From assembly GCF_900187385.1 (NCBI RefSeq), contig NZ_FYEY01000001.1:1612001-1676000 (forward strand): a DNA stretch of 64,000 nucleotides, read 5' to 3'. Below are positions 16,001 to 25,076 of the stretch, piece by piece; position 1 is the first letter of the stretch, and each line of letters opens with the position of its first letter. The position numbers were made by a program, and so were the translations under genes. A model generated the notes under the pieces. The model was given only the letters and a program-made list of their open reading frames with translations. It made no database searches and was not told where the DNA came from. The DNA comes from Streptomyces sp. 2114.4 (GTDB taxonomy: Bacteria > Actinomycetota > Actinomycetes > Streptomycetales > Streptomycetaceae).

Positions 16001-16900
16001 TCAGTAGACGCTCACCCCGTAGGCGCTCAGCGCCTCGGTGACCGGCTGGAAGAACGTGGTGCCGCCGGACGTGCAGTCGCCGCTGCCGCCGGAGGTGAGG
16101 CCGAGCGCCTTGGTCCCGGAGTAGAGCGGGCCGCCGCTGTCGCCGGGCTCGGCGCAGACGGTGGTCTGGATCAGTCCGGAGACGATGTCGCCGCCGCCGT
16201 AGTTGACGGTGGCGTTCAGCGCGGTCACCTTGCCGCTGTGGATGCCGGTGGTGGAGCCCCGTCGGGTGACCGACTGGCCGACGGAGGGGGTGCCGGCGCT
16301 GGTGATGTCCTGACTGCCGACCGTGCCCTCGTGGGAGACCGAACCGGTGTACTTGATGATGCCGTAGTCGTTGCCGGGGAAGCTGCTGCCCGCGGTCGGG
16401 CCGATGCTCGCACCGGAGCCGGTGGTCCACGGCGGGTTGCCGTCGGTGCAGTGACCGGCGGTCAGGGCGTAGTAGGTGCTGCCGCTGCGGACGTTGAAGC
16501 CCAGCGAGCAGCGCCAGCTGGGGGCGTAGATGGCGTCGCCGCCGGAGATGAACTTGCGGAAGGTGCCCGCGATCCGGTCGATGCGGACCGCATCGGCGTT
16601 GCTGCCGGCGGCCCGCTCGATCCTGGCGATCTCCGCCTGGGAGACCGTGCGGTCGGCGGTGACGACCAGGGTGTGGCTCTTGCTGTCGACCCGCCAGGCG
16701 GTGCCCGCGACATCCGCGCCGCGGATCGCCTGGCCGACGGCGGTGAGCTGGGTGGCGCTGAACGTCCTTGTAGGGGCGGGGATTTGCGCGTTGGCGGTGG
16801 GGATGGCGATGGCACCGACGGCCACCAGTCCGGACGCCACGGCGATCAGCCGGGTGCGTCTCGCTACGCCGCTGCGGGGGGTGGTGCGCTCGTTCCTCAC
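16001..16900 (-). CDS. Streptogrisin B-like secreted serine protease (S1 family)
   Basis: 299 residues, equal to the SGPB precursor. GTG start (16900) follows GGAGG at 5 nt. A basic N-terminus and signal peptide (cut near ANA, ~38), a short pro-region (39-117) and a mature part starting ISGGDAIY (118). The triad is His150 (LTAGHC), Asp178 (GNDYGIIKY) and Ser255 ([12 protein letters not shown]); the Cys pairs 131/151 and 249/276 are conserved. It is paralogous to the protease at 13298-14374 but has the shorter pro-region. Likely secreted during nutrient limitation, and a natural partner of SSI-type inhibitors. Confidence 0.94.
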   Translation of the reverse strand: MRNERTTPRSGVARRTRLIAVASGLVAVGAIAIPTANAQIPAPTRTFSATQLTAVGQAIRGADVAGTAWRVDSKSHTLVVTADRTVSQAEIARIERAAGSNADAVRIDRIAGTFRKFISGGDAIYAPSWRCSLGFNVRSGSTYYALTAGHCTDGNPPWTTGSGASIGPTAGSSFPGNDYGIIKYTGSVSHEGTVGSQDITSAGTPSVGQSVTRRGSTTGIHSGKVTALNATVNYGGGDIVSGLIQTTVCAEPGDSGGPLYSGTKALGLTSGGSGDCTSGGTTFFQPVTEALSAYGVSVY

Positions 16901-17110
16901 TGATTCCTCCGAGGGGGATCGGGGGGCCGCCGGTGGGCAGCCCGTGAGGCGCAGCCGAAGGGCACCCGAGAATCCGCACGTTCATTTTCAGCGTGCCCCT
17001 GACAAGCGCTGAGCGGAGTTTCGGGCGCGCCACCCCCGCAGCGCAAGAGGTCCACACGCTTGTCTTGTGCCGGATACACGTGCTTCATGGCCGCACCGCC
17101 GCAACACTCC

Positions 17111-17142
17111 GCCCCGGCAGCCTCGTTGACGGCTGCCGGGGC
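17111..17142 (+). terminator. Perfect 12-bp hairpin upstream of the SBP remnant
   Basis: GCCCCGGCAGCC/GGCTGCCGGGGC with an 8-nt loop. No intact gene ends before it on the plus strand, which suggests that a gene was lost here. The rest of 16901-17259 shows only the GGAGG ribosome site of the protease. Confidence 0.6.
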
Positions 17143-17259
17143 GGCGCTGACCCCCTCGGTCGGAGGTGCGACGGATCAGCGGACGACGCGGTTCCGCCCG
17201 CCGGCCCGGCGGAGCGACGGGCAGGGTGGTCCGCGGTCGGGCTCGGGCCGAAGAGGCCG

Positions 17260-17591
17260 TCGATACGGCCCGACTACCCCGCCGACGTCCGCGCACGGGG
17301 CAGCCTCTCCGTCGCCGCCGGTGTCGGCACCCCGCCCGGCGCGACCTGTCGGGCCGACGGCAAGGCCCTGGCAGGCCAGGACATCGACAGCCGGACCCGC
17401 GGTTCCTCCATGAGTTCAAGCGGCTGGACGTCGGCTTCGCGTTCAGGAAGGGCACCTCGCCGGCGCCCGCCGCGCAGGCCGCGGTGGGCCGGCCGCAGAA
17501 GGACGGCACCTGCGGCCGGATCCTCAAGAAGTGGGGCACCGGGCCCTGGGCCCTGACCGCATCGCGGATCAACCCGCCGGAGATCCGCTGA
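17260..17591 (+). pseudogene. Decayed ABC-transporter solute-binding protein
   Basis: Two pieces in different frames. About 17263-17397 reads PDYPADVRARGSLSVAAGVG and then ADGKALAGQDID, which resembles the N-terminal YPADIRxxGxLxVG...DGKxLxGxDID of polar amino-acid binding proteins. About 17430-17591 reads LDVGFAFRKGTSP followed by KDGTCGRILKKWGTG and INPPEIR, the typical C-terminus. The middle domain (roughly 150 residues) is missing and there is at least one frameshift. No permease or ATPase genes are next to it. Confidence 0.65.
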
Positions 17592-17884
17592 CCCAGGGCC
17601 GTCGGACGACGGGACATGTGCGCTGGTCCCGCGTATGAACCTACCCGCCGGTCCGGTCCGCCTGCCGCTGACCGTTTCCCGCCCGGGGAGGGTCAGGTAC
17701 CGACCGTGAGGCTCTTCATACTGTCAGTTTCCTTACGGGGCGCGAAAGGTGATGACACGCCACCCTCTTTGCACCAGATGTGTCACGAACCCCCCGTGCG
17801 GCGGCTATCCACTTGGCACACTGTCGGCCTGATGGACGACGATAGGGGTACACACACAGACACCGCGGGTGAGAGGAGGCGTCA

Positions 17885-18334
17885 ATGGGATCGGTGCGCA
17901 AGGCGAGCGCCTGGCTTGGCCTCGTCGACGACAGTGATGACGAGCGCTACTACGACGACGACTACGCCGAGGGACCCGATGCCGGCGACTCGGGCGAGGG
18001 CCCCTGGGTCACCGACCCCCGGGTCCGGGTGGCCGACGATACCGCCCAGGACCAGGGCACCCGCATCGCCACGGTCACCCCGGAGAGCTTCCGGGACGCC
18101 CGCGGCATCGGCGAACTCTTCCGGGACGGGGTCCCGGTGATCGTCAACCTGACGGCCATGGAGCCCTCCGACGCCAAGCGGGTGGTGGACTTCGCGGCCG
18201 GTCTGACGTTCGGTCTGCGGGGTTCGATCGAGCGGGTCGCCACCCGGGTGTTCCTGCTGACCCCCGCCGATTACCAGGTCGTCAGCGGTGAGGCCCGCGC
18301 CCACCGCAACGGCGGTTTCTTCAACCAGAGTTGA
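17885..18334 (+). CDS. SepF-like cell-division protein (SflA type)
   Basis: 149 residues. The ATG follows GAGAGGAGG at 5 nt. The N-terminal [14 protein letters not shown] can form the membrane-binding amphipathic helix, followed by an acidic linker ([16 protein letters not shown]). The C-terminal half is the SepF fold: [59 protein letters not shown]. SepF proteins anchor and remodel FtsZ. Streptomycetes have SepF in the division cluster plus SepF-like SflA and SflB; the isolated position here fits SflA (from memory, SCO1749). The upstream 293 bases hold no other gene. Confidence 0.9.
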   Translation: MGSVRKASAWLGLVDDSDDERYYDDDYAEGPDAGDSGEGPWVTDPRVRVADDTAQDQGTRIATVTPESFRDARGIGELFRDGVPVIVNLTAMEPSDAKRVVDFAAGLTFGLRGSIERVATRVFLLTPADYQVVSGEARAHRNGGFFNQS

Positions 18335-18440
18335 GCGCGACCCGCGTGCTTTTCGCCGGGGGTCCGGGGACTCGCGGCGGCAGCCGCCGGTGTGCCGGCC
18401 CCCGGATCACACAGCGACCGGCCTGAGCGGGCGGGACCGC

Positions 18441-19670
18441 TCACCGGAAGGCGTCCAGACCGGTGAGCGCCTTGCCGAGCACCAACTGGTGCATCTCGAC
18501 GGTGCCCTCGTAGGTGAGCACCGATTCCAGGTTGGTCGCATGCCGCATGACGGGGTACTCCAGCGAGATCCCGTTGGCCCCGAGGATCGTCCGGGCCGTA
18601 CGGCAGATCTCGATCGCCTCCCGTACGTTGTTCAGCTTCCCGAAGCTGATCTGCTCGGGACGCAGCCGCCCCGCGTCCATCCGCAGCCCCAGATGGTGGG
18701 CCAGCAAAATCCCCTTGTGCAGTTCGACGGCCATGTCGGCGAGCTTGGCCTGGGTGAGCTGGAAGCCGCCGATGGGCTTGCCGAACTGCTCCCGCGTCGT
18801 CGCGTAGTCCAGCGCCGTCTCGAAGCTGGTGCGGGCGGCCCCCATGGAGCCCCAGATGATGCCGTAGCGGGCGTGGCTGAGGCAGCCGAGCGGGCCGCGC
18901 AGCCCGGTGACCTCCGGAAGCACCGCGTCGGCCGGCAGCCGTACGTCGTCCAGGACGAGTTCGCTGGTCACCGAGGCCCGCAGGGACCACTTGTGCTTGA
19001 TCTCGGAGGCGGCGAACCCGGGAGTGCCGGTGGGGACCAGGAAGCCGCGGATGCCGTCGTCGGTACGGGCCCAGACCACCGCGACGCCGGCCACCGAGCC
19101 ATTGGTGATCCACATTTTGCGCCCGTTGAGCACCCAGTCGCCGCCGCTCCCGCCCTCGCGCTTGGCGTGCGTCCGCATCGCGGCGGGGTCGGAGCCGATG
19201 TCCGGTTCGGTCAGGCCGAAGCAGCCGATGATCTCGCCGGCCGCCATCCGGGGCAGCCACTGCTGCTTCTGCTCCTCGGAGCCGAAGCGCCAGATCGCGT
19301 ACATGGCGAGCGAGCCCTGGACGGAGACCAGGGAGCGGATTCCGGAGTCGGCGGCCTCCAGCTCCAGGCAGGCCAGGCCGTACTGGACGGCGGAGGCGCC
19401 CGTACAGCCGTAGCCGGTGAGGGACATTCCGAGGGCGCCCAGGGAGCCGAGTTCGCGGGCGAGTTCACGGATGCCGGGCAGCTCGCCGCGCTCGTACCAG
19501 TCGGCGATGTGCGGCAGGACGCGGTCGGCAGCCCACCCGCGGACGGTGTCCCGGACGGCACGGTCCTCGTCGGTCAGCAGGTCGTCGAGGCCCAGCGGGT
19601 CACCGGGGTCGAACGGCGGGACCACCGGGGCTGCGGACACCGGGGACGTGGCGGACGGCTTTGCGGGCAT
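18441..19670 (-). CDS. gcdH: Glutaryl-CoA dehydrogenase (acyl-CoA dehydrogenase family)
   Basis: 409 residues. Acyl-CoA dehydrogenase motifs are IGCFGLTEPDIGSDP and KMWITNG (FAD/substrate) and REQFGKPIGGFQLTQAKLADM. The segment DSGIRSLVSVQGSLAMYAIWRFGSEEQK carries Arg112, the residue that holds the distal carboxylate in glutaryl-CoA dehydrogenases, and Glu388 (TYEGTVEMH) is the catalytic base. It converts glutaryl-CoA to crotonyl-CoA in lysine/tryptophan breakdown. No ETF or crotonase genes are next to it. The Ala/Pro-rich first 20 residues are not conserved, but CGGAGG lies about 7 nt before this ATG. Confidence 0.88.
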   Translation of the reverse strand: MPAKPSATSPVSAAPVVPPFDPGDPLGLDDLLTDEDRAVRDTVRGWAADRVLPHIADWYERGELPGIRELARELGSLGALGMSLTGYGCTGASAVQYGLACLELEAADSGIRSLVSVQGSLAMYAIWRFGSEEQKQQWLPRMAAGEIIGCFGLTEPDIGSDPAAMRTHAKREGGSGGDWVLNGRKMWITNGSVAGVAVVWARTDDGIRGFLVPTGTPGFAASEIKHKWSLRASVTSELVLDDVRLPADAVLPEVTGLRGPLGCLSHARYGIIWGSMGAARTSFETALDYATTREQFGKPIGGFQLTQAKLADMAVELHKGILLAHHLGLRMDAGRLRPEQISFGKLNNVREAIEICRTARTILGANGISLEYPVMRHATNLESVLTYEGTVEMHQLVLGKALTGLDAFR

Positions 19671-19851
19671 GGCGGGGCCTCCGGCGGGTTCAGCGCTCGC
19701 GAAAAACTAGCAGCGGTAGTTATTCGCTTCCGACGGTACGGCCCACGGTGCCGCGCGGCAAGGGTCACCGCCGCGCGGCGGGGCGGGCAGGCACCGGTCG
19801 GGGCAGGCACGCGCCTTGCGGGGCAGCGACTCCCGCAGGGAGAAGCGCCGG

Positions 19852-21504
19852 TCAGCGGCCGGAACTCGCCGGGGCGGGCTCGCCGCTGCCGCGGCCGGCA
19901 CCGGCCGTGCCGCCGCCCGGCGCAGGCTCCCCGTCCGCTTCCGCCCGCTCCGTGGACTCCGCCGCCCGGCGCGGCAGCCGCAGCGCGATCCCCGCACCGA
20001 CCAGCAGCAGCACGGCGCTGGCGACGAGGGTGACGTGCAGCCCGTGGACGAAGGACTCCCGGGCGGCCTCACGCAGCGTCACCTTGGCGCCCTCGCCCAG
20101 TCCGGCGGCCACCTTGTAGGCCTCGCCGAGGGAGTGCGCGGCCGAGGCGGAGGCCCGCTCGGGAACGCCGTCCACATGTGCCAGGCCCGGGGCGTAGGCG
20201 GCGTTCATGACGCTGCCGAGCAGGGCGACGCCGATCCCCGCGCCGAGTTGGTAGGAGGTCTCCCCGATCGCGGCGGCCCCGCCCGACTGTTCGGCGGGCG
20301 CCTCGCTGAGCATCGACTCGTACGCCCCGAACAGCGTGGACTGGAAGCCGAAGCCGAGCAGGACGAAGCCCGCGGACAGCAGCCAGGGGCGGTCCTGGCT
20401 GCTCATCGCGGTCAGACAGAGCACCGCGACGGCGGTCAGCACGAAGCCGAGGGACACCATCGCGCGCGGGCCGAGGGCCTGCAGCATCTTCGAGCCGGTC
20501 AGGCCGGCGGCCATCGCGGCGAAGACCAGCGGCAGCATCCGCAGACCGGTCTGCAGCGGGCTCAGTCCGAGTACGAGCTGGAGGTACTGGACGGCGATCA
20601 GCTGCAGGCCCACCAGGGCGAGCATGGCCAGCACGATGCAGCCGACGGAGGTGCCGAAGGCGGGCCTGGCGAACAGCCGCATATCGATCAGCGGGTGCGT
20701 GCGCCGGCGCTGGCGGCGTACGAACAGGACCAGCAACAGCATGCCGAGGACGATGGGCAGGAGCGTGGTCGGGCCCAGCACGGCCGCGCCGCTGCCGATC
20801 CGCTTGACGCCGAGGACGATGCCCAGCACACCGAGCGCCGCGACGACCGCGCCGATCACGTCCCAGGGGCCGTTGCGCTCCCCGCGCGACTCGGGCAGCA
20901 GCCACCGGCCTATCAGCAGCATCGCGGCCATCATCGGGATGTTGATGAGGAAGACCGAGCCCCACCAGAAGTTCTCGACGAGGAAGCCGCCGAGGACCGG
21001 ACCGACCGCGGCACCGACCGCGGCCACCGCGCTCCACACGCCGATGGCGACCGCGCGCTCGCGCCGGTCGGGGAAGACCTGTCGCAGGATCGACAGCGTG
21101 GCCGGCATGATCATGGCGCCGCCGATGCCGAGCAGGGCGCGGGCCACCATCAGGATCTGCGGGTTGGGCGCGAGCGCGGCGGCGGCCGAGGCCAGGCCGA
21201 AGAGGCCGTAGCCGAGAAGAAGGATGCGGCGGCGGCCGACCCGGTCGCCGAGGGTGCCGAACAGGATCAGCAGCGAGGCCGCGATCAGCGGGTAGACGTC
21301 GACGATCCAGAGGAGTTCCACCGGGCCCGGCCGCAGGTCCTCGGTGACGGAGGGCACGGCGACGTACAGGATCGTGGTGTCCAGGGCGACGAACAGCAAA
21401 CTGACGCAGAGCACGATCAGCACGGTCCAGCGGTTCGCGCCGCCGCCTGTGAGCCGGGGAACACCAGCCGTCCGTCCACTGCCGGACGCGGTCGTCCCGG
21501 ACAT
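19852..21504 (-). CDS. DHA2-family (EmrB/QacA-like) MFS drug exporter
   Basis: 550 residues with about 14 predicted membrane segments. LDTTILYVAVPSVTEDL is the DHA2 motif D1 region, GDRVGRRRILLLGYGLFG motif A, and GIGGAMIMPATLSILRQVFP followed by GPVLGGFLVENFWWGSVFLINIP motif C and its surroundings. It exports hydrophobic compounds against the proton gradient (family knowledge); the substrate is unknown. The ATG follows GGAGG. The hydrophilic tail is Pro/Gly-rich. No TetR regulator is divergent from it. Confidence 0.92.
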   Translation of the reverse strand: MSGTTASGSGRTAGVPRLTGGGANRWTVLIVLCVSLLFVALDTTILYVAVPSVTEDLRPGPVELLWIVDVYPLIAASLLILFGTLGDRVGRRRILLLGYGLFGLASAAAALAPNPQILMVARALLGIGGAMIMPATLSILRQVFPDRRERAVAIGVWSAVAAVGAAVGPVLGGFLVENFWWGSVFLINIPMMAAMLLIGRWLLPESRGERNGPWDVIGAVVAALGVLGIVLGVKRIGSGAAVLGPTTLLPIVLGMLLLVLFVRRQRRRTHPLIDMRLFARPAFGTSVGCIVLAMLALVGLQLIAVQYLQLVLGLSPLQTGLRMLPLVFAAMAAGLTGSKMLQALGPRAMVSLGFVLTAVAVLCLTAMSSQDRPWLLSAGFVLLGFGFQSTLFGAYESMLSEAPAEQSGGAAAIGETSYQLGAGIGVALLGSVMNAAYAPGLAHVDGVPERASASAAHSLGEAYKVAAGLGEGAKVTLREAARESFVHGLHVTLVASAVLLLVGAGIALRLPRRAAESTERAEADGEPAPGGGTAGAGRGSGEPAPASSGR

Positions 21505-21715
21505 GCAGCACCTCCAGTCATGCTCTCGCGGCCACGGATCAGGGCGCGAAAACGCCCCGGTGGAACCGGCGGCACAAGCGAGTAGAGACGTCAGACTACG
21601 CGAGTCCCGGTGAGTGCCGCGTGGCTCACCTCACGAAGAGACGCACATCGCAGCGCCGTGCGTTCCCCACCCCGCCGTCGGCAATCGTTCTTCGGCCACC
21701 TGGATAATCTTCCGG

Positions 21716-22909
21716 ATGAACGATCTTGCCTCCGCGGCCGTTCCCGGCCGGCCCCTGTGCGACGTGCCCGCCGCACGGGCCGCGCTGCGCCGGGCCGCAC
21801 CCGCGCTGGCGGCCTTCGCGGCGATCCGGCTGCTGGGTCTCGTCGTCCTCGGGGCCTGGTCCACGGTCAACGGCAAGGACTGGCACACGCTGCTGGCCGG
21901 CCGCTGGGATGCGCTCTGGTACACCCGGGTCGCCGAGCAGGGCTATGGCTACACGGTTCAGCTGCCGCACGGCGCTGTCCACTCCGACCTGGCGTTCTTC
22001 CCGCTGCTGCCGTCTTTGGAGCGGGGTCTGCCGGCCGTGGTGCCGCTGTCGCCCGCCGATGCCGGGCTGGTGGTGTCCTGGCTGGCGTCGCTGGCTGCCG
22101 CCTGTGCGCTGTACGCGACCGGCGAGCGGCTGCACGGGCACCGGGCCGGGGTCGCCCTGGCGGCGCTGTGGGCCGCGGTGCCGGTCGGGATCGTGCAGTC
22201 GATGGCGTACTCGGAGTCGCTGTTCACCGCGCTCGCGGCCTGGGCCCTGTATGCCGTGCTGACCGGGCGCTGGGTGTGGGCGGGGGTGCTGGCCTCGCTG
22301 GCCGGGCTGACCCGGCCGGTGGGTGCGGCGGTGGTCGCGGCGGTGTGGGTCACCGCGGCGGTGACGCTGGGGCGGCAGCGGACCGGCGGCGTCCGGGGGC
22401 GCGCGGCGCTGCGCGCGCAGCCGGGCCTGCTGCCCGGCGTGCTGCTCGCCCCGCTCGGCTGGTGCGGGTACTTCCTGTGGGTGGCGGCGCGGCAGGGCTC
22501 GTTGACCGGATATCTGGACGTCCAGGCGGGCTGGGGCAACGGCTTCGACGGGGGGATCGCCTTCGGTGCCTTCCTCGGGGAGCTGCTGTCGGGCCCCTCG
22601 TTCGCGGCCGGCCTCGGACTGCTCCTCGGCGTCGGGCTGCTGATCTGGCTGTATCTGCGCGGCGTACGGCAGGGCCAGCCGCTGCCGCTGGCGGTCTACG
22701 GCGGCACGGTGCTGCTGCTCGCGCTGACCGCCAAGGGCTACTTCGGGTCCAAGCCGCGGCTGATGCTGCCGGCCTATCCGCTGCTGCTGCCGCTGGCGGC
22801 CGGGCTCGCGCGCCGGAACCCGGTCCGGTCCTGGCTGGTCGTCGGCCTGGTGGCGGCCGGCTCCGCGGTGTACGGGGCGTTCTGGCTGAACGGTTCGGGC
22901 CCACCGTGA
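21716..22909 (+). CDS. GT-C membrane glycosyltransferase, PIG-V/mannosyltransferase-like
   Basis: 397 residues, about nine to ten membrane segments. GRWDALWYTRVAEQGYG, then HSDLAFFPLLPSLERG and PVGIVQSMAYSESLFTALAAWALY, match the PIG-V/GPI-mannosyltransferase-II pattern, where the RWD segment carries the catalytic acid. It should use a polyprenyl-linked sugar (likely phosphomannose) on the outer face. The start chosen is the ATG at 21716; in-frame upstream codons (from 21614) lack a ribosome site and encode no hydrophobic segment. It is divergent from the exporter gene. Confidence 0.8.
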   Translation: MNDLASAAVPGRPLCDVPAARAALRRAAPALAAFAAIRLLGLVVLGAWSTVNGKDWHTLLAGRWDALWYTRVAEQGYGYTVQLPHGAVHSDLAFFPLLPSLERGLPAVVPLSPADAGLVVSWLASLAAACALYATGERLHGHRAGVALAALWAAVPVGIVQSMAYSESLFTALAAWALYAVLTGRWVWAGVLASLAGLTRPVGAAVVAAVWVTAAVTLGRQRTGGVRGRAALRAQPGLLPGVLLAPLGWCGYFLWVAARQGSLTGYLDVQAGWGNGFDGGIAFGAFLGELLSGPSFAAGLGLLLGVGLLIWLYLRGVRQGQPLPLAVYGGTVLLLALTAKGYFGSKPRLMLPAYPLLLPLAAGLARRNPVRSWLVVGLVAAGSAVYGAFWLNGSGPP

Positions 22910-23193
22910 CGAGCCACGACCCTGCGTGATCGAACAAACGCTTTGCGTGACACTCCTCCGGGGGAGCGACGCGCGCCACCGGGCGGCGGACGGATAAACC
23001 CTGCCGGGAGAAAAGCAGATAAGGCGCTCATGGTGACGACACGCGGGCCCCGGGAAGCGATTGAGAATCGCCAGGAATTCCCCGCCAAATCCCAGCTCCG
23101 AAGCCCCGATTGAGACACATTCCACATCACATCGTCATTACAAAGCGCACAGTTTGACCAAGCACCTACATCACACGCGGTAACGTCGATTGA

Positions 23194-24228
23194 GTGCGTA
23201 CCGATGACAAGCTCGACCAGATGGAGGAGCAGCGCCCGACCGATCGCGTCCGACCGCCCCGCATGACCCGGACCCGCCTGTGGCTGTTCTGGGGAACGCT
23301 GGCGGTGTACCTCGCGATCGTGGCCGGGGTGCTGGCTACTACATGGCTGGTCACGTTCGACTGGCAAGTCATGTTCTTCAGGCCGTACAAGCAGTGGCCT
23401 GAGATCCATGCCTTCCTCGACTACTTCGTTGTACTGGGGCAGCGCGGACCGACCGCGGTGGCGGTGGCGGCATGGCTGGGCTGGCGCTGCTGGCGCCAGC
23501 GCAACCTCCACCCGCTGCTGGTGCTCGGCGCCTCGCTGCTGCTGCTGAACATCACCGTGGGCGCCGCCAAGCTCGGCATGGGGCGGCTCGGCCCGCACTA
23601 CGCGACCGTGGTGGGCGCCAACGAGATGGGGCTCGGGGGCGACATATTCCCCTCGGGTCACACCGCGAACGCCGTGGTCACCTGGGGTGTGCTGGCCTAC
23701 CTGGCGACCACCTCGCTGCGCCGCCGCACGCTGTCGGTGATCGCCGCGCTGGGCGCGCTGGGCGTCGGCATGACCACCGTCTACCTCGGCACCCACTGGG
23801 TCAGCGATGTGCTGCTCGGCTGGGCCGCGGGGCTGCTGGTGCTGCTGGCGATGCCCTGGCTGGAGCCCGGCATCACCTGGTTCGAGGACCGCCTCATGGG
23901 CATCCTGCTGCGGCTGTGGCTGCGGCTGCGCCCCGATTCGCTGCGCGGCCCGCTGCCGGTCGGCTCGATGGCTCCCGAGGTGTCCCGGCAGCGCATCGCC
24001 CCCGACGGCGAGGTGCTGGTCCGCGAGACGATCTCCGCCGGCACGGGCGGCCGGTCCGCCGCCCACAACCCGGACACCTGGCCGCACCACTCCTCGCGCC
24101 CGTACACCATCCGTTCGGAGCGCGCCCCGGTCACCCCGGCGGGCAGCCGGCGACCGCCGCACGCGGACCGTTCGCGCACCACGCCGCTCAGCCCGATCTC
24201 CGGGCGCGGCCGCAACGCGAACGGCTGA
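23194..24228 (+). CDS. PAP2-family membrane phosphatase
   Basis: 344 residues with five to six membrane segments. The three phosphatase motifs are present: KLGMGRLGP (K-x6-RxP-like), PSGHT and GTHWVSDVLLG (SRxxxxxHxxxD type, with His and Asp). It dephosphorylates lipid phosphates such as phosphatidate or undecaprenyl pyrophosphate. A 90-residue hydrophilic, basic and Pro-rich tail follows the last membrane segment. The GTG at 23194 has no ribosome site, but TAACGT lies 7 nt before it, so the mRNA may be leaderless. In-frame ATGs at 23221 and later also lack one. Confidence 0.88.
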   Translation: MRTDDKLDQMEEQRPTDRVRPPRMTRTRLWLFWGTLAVYLAIVAGVLATTWLVTFDWQVMFFRPYKQWPEIHAFLDYFVVLGQRGPTAVAVAAWLGWRCWRQRNLHPLLVLGASLLLLNITVGAAKLGMGRLGPHYATVVGANEMGLGGDIFPSGHTANAVVTWGVLAYLATTSLRRRTLSVIAALGALGVGMTTVYLGTHWVSDVLLGWAAGLLVLLAMPWLEPGITWFEDRLMGILLRLWLRLRPDSLRGPLPVGSMAPEVSRQRIAPDGEVLVRETISAGTGGRSAAHNPDTWPHHSSRPYTIRSERAPVTPAGSRRPPHADRSRTTPLSPISGRGRNANG

Positions 24229-24273
24229 CACGGCGCAGGCGGCGGGGCCGGTACGCACACCCCCGCCCCGCAC

Positions 24274-24313
24274 CGAGGCCCCGGCCGCTCCCCACGGAGC
24301 GGCCGGGGCCTCG
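24274..24313. terminator. 18-bp terminator between PAP2 and I78 genes
   Basis: Perfect stem (24274-24291 with 24296-24313), loop CCAC. It is placed between convergent genes, so it probably serves both. Confidence 0.9.
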
Positions 24314-24328
24314 TCGTGCGTACGGCGC

Positions 24329-24544
24329 TCAGCCCTGCCAGGTGCGGTGCACCGTGCCGTCCTTGACCTCGAAATTGAGGCGGCCGGCCAGGTACTCCAT
24401 GGTGATGATCGCGCCCGGCGGCAGCGAGCGGACTGTGGTCCAGCCGCGCCCTCTGGCCTGCTCTTCGGCGTCCTGCTGGGCAAGGCCGACATACGCCTCG
24501 ATGTCGTCCTGAGGGTTGTCCGGAAGGTTCGGTACGTCAGCCAT
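24329..24544 (-). CDS. Small peptidase-inhibitor I78-family protein
   Basis: 71 residues. The conserved pattern is AYVGLAQQDAEEQARGRGWTTVRSLPPG followed by ITMEYLAGRLNFEVKDGTVHRTWQG, as in Pfam I78 inhibitors of S1 proteases. There is no signal peptide, so it would act in the cytosol unless the start is wrong. ATG 24544 follows GGTGG; the longer frame to 24628 adds only low-complexity residues. It might protect against the host's own secreted proteases, but no data show a target. Confidence 0.8.
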   Translation of the reverse strand: MADVPNLPDNPQDDIEAYVGLAQQDAEEQARGRGWTTVRSLPPGAIITMEYLAGRLNFEVKDGTVHRTWQG

Positions 24545-25076
24545 GACAGCCACCGTAGGCGTCCGGGCCGGCCCGCGGAAGCCCGGCCCCCGCACACCTC
24601 GGTGACCTCCCGGTCCGGCCTTCGTCACACTTGTGTCACAGCGAACGCTGGTGCGTTCGCCGGAACTCCGTCACCCTTACGCGCCGCGTGACGGCGCAAC
24701 CGGGTGGAAAATTAAGCGGCCGGAATTCCGCCTTGATCAAATGCGAAACGGGATGGGTAACTCCGCGCATCGCGGCGAGCCGTCCGAAAATAATCCCCGG
24801 TGAGTTTCGGATTACCCGTGCCTGACGTTCTTTATCGGCCGCCGGGAAATTGTCCAACGAGACACACTCCGCACACATTTCCCGCACATCGCCCCGCTTG
24901 CCGCCTCCGCGCCCGCTCCGGCCCCTTCCGCCTGCCGTACGCCGGAGCGGCCACCGGGCCGTCCACCGGGCCGCCTGATCCCACCGGAACGGACCGGAGC
25001 GCCACCTCGCTCTGCGCGCCCCGCGCGAGCATCATGTGCCGGGCCCAGTACACCTTCGACGAACGGGGCGCAGCGG
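24545..25076. other. 532-base gene-free region, partly of lower GC
   Basis: 24640-24870 is visibly less GC-rich than its surroundings (GAAAATTAAGCGGCCGGAAT, TGATCAAATGCGAAACGGGA, TTCTTTATCGG). It contains an inverted repeat GCGAACG...CGTTCGC near 24642-24661. No coding frame was found. It could hold a leader or promoter for ctaD, or mark a junction of acquired DNA. Confidence 0.45.
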
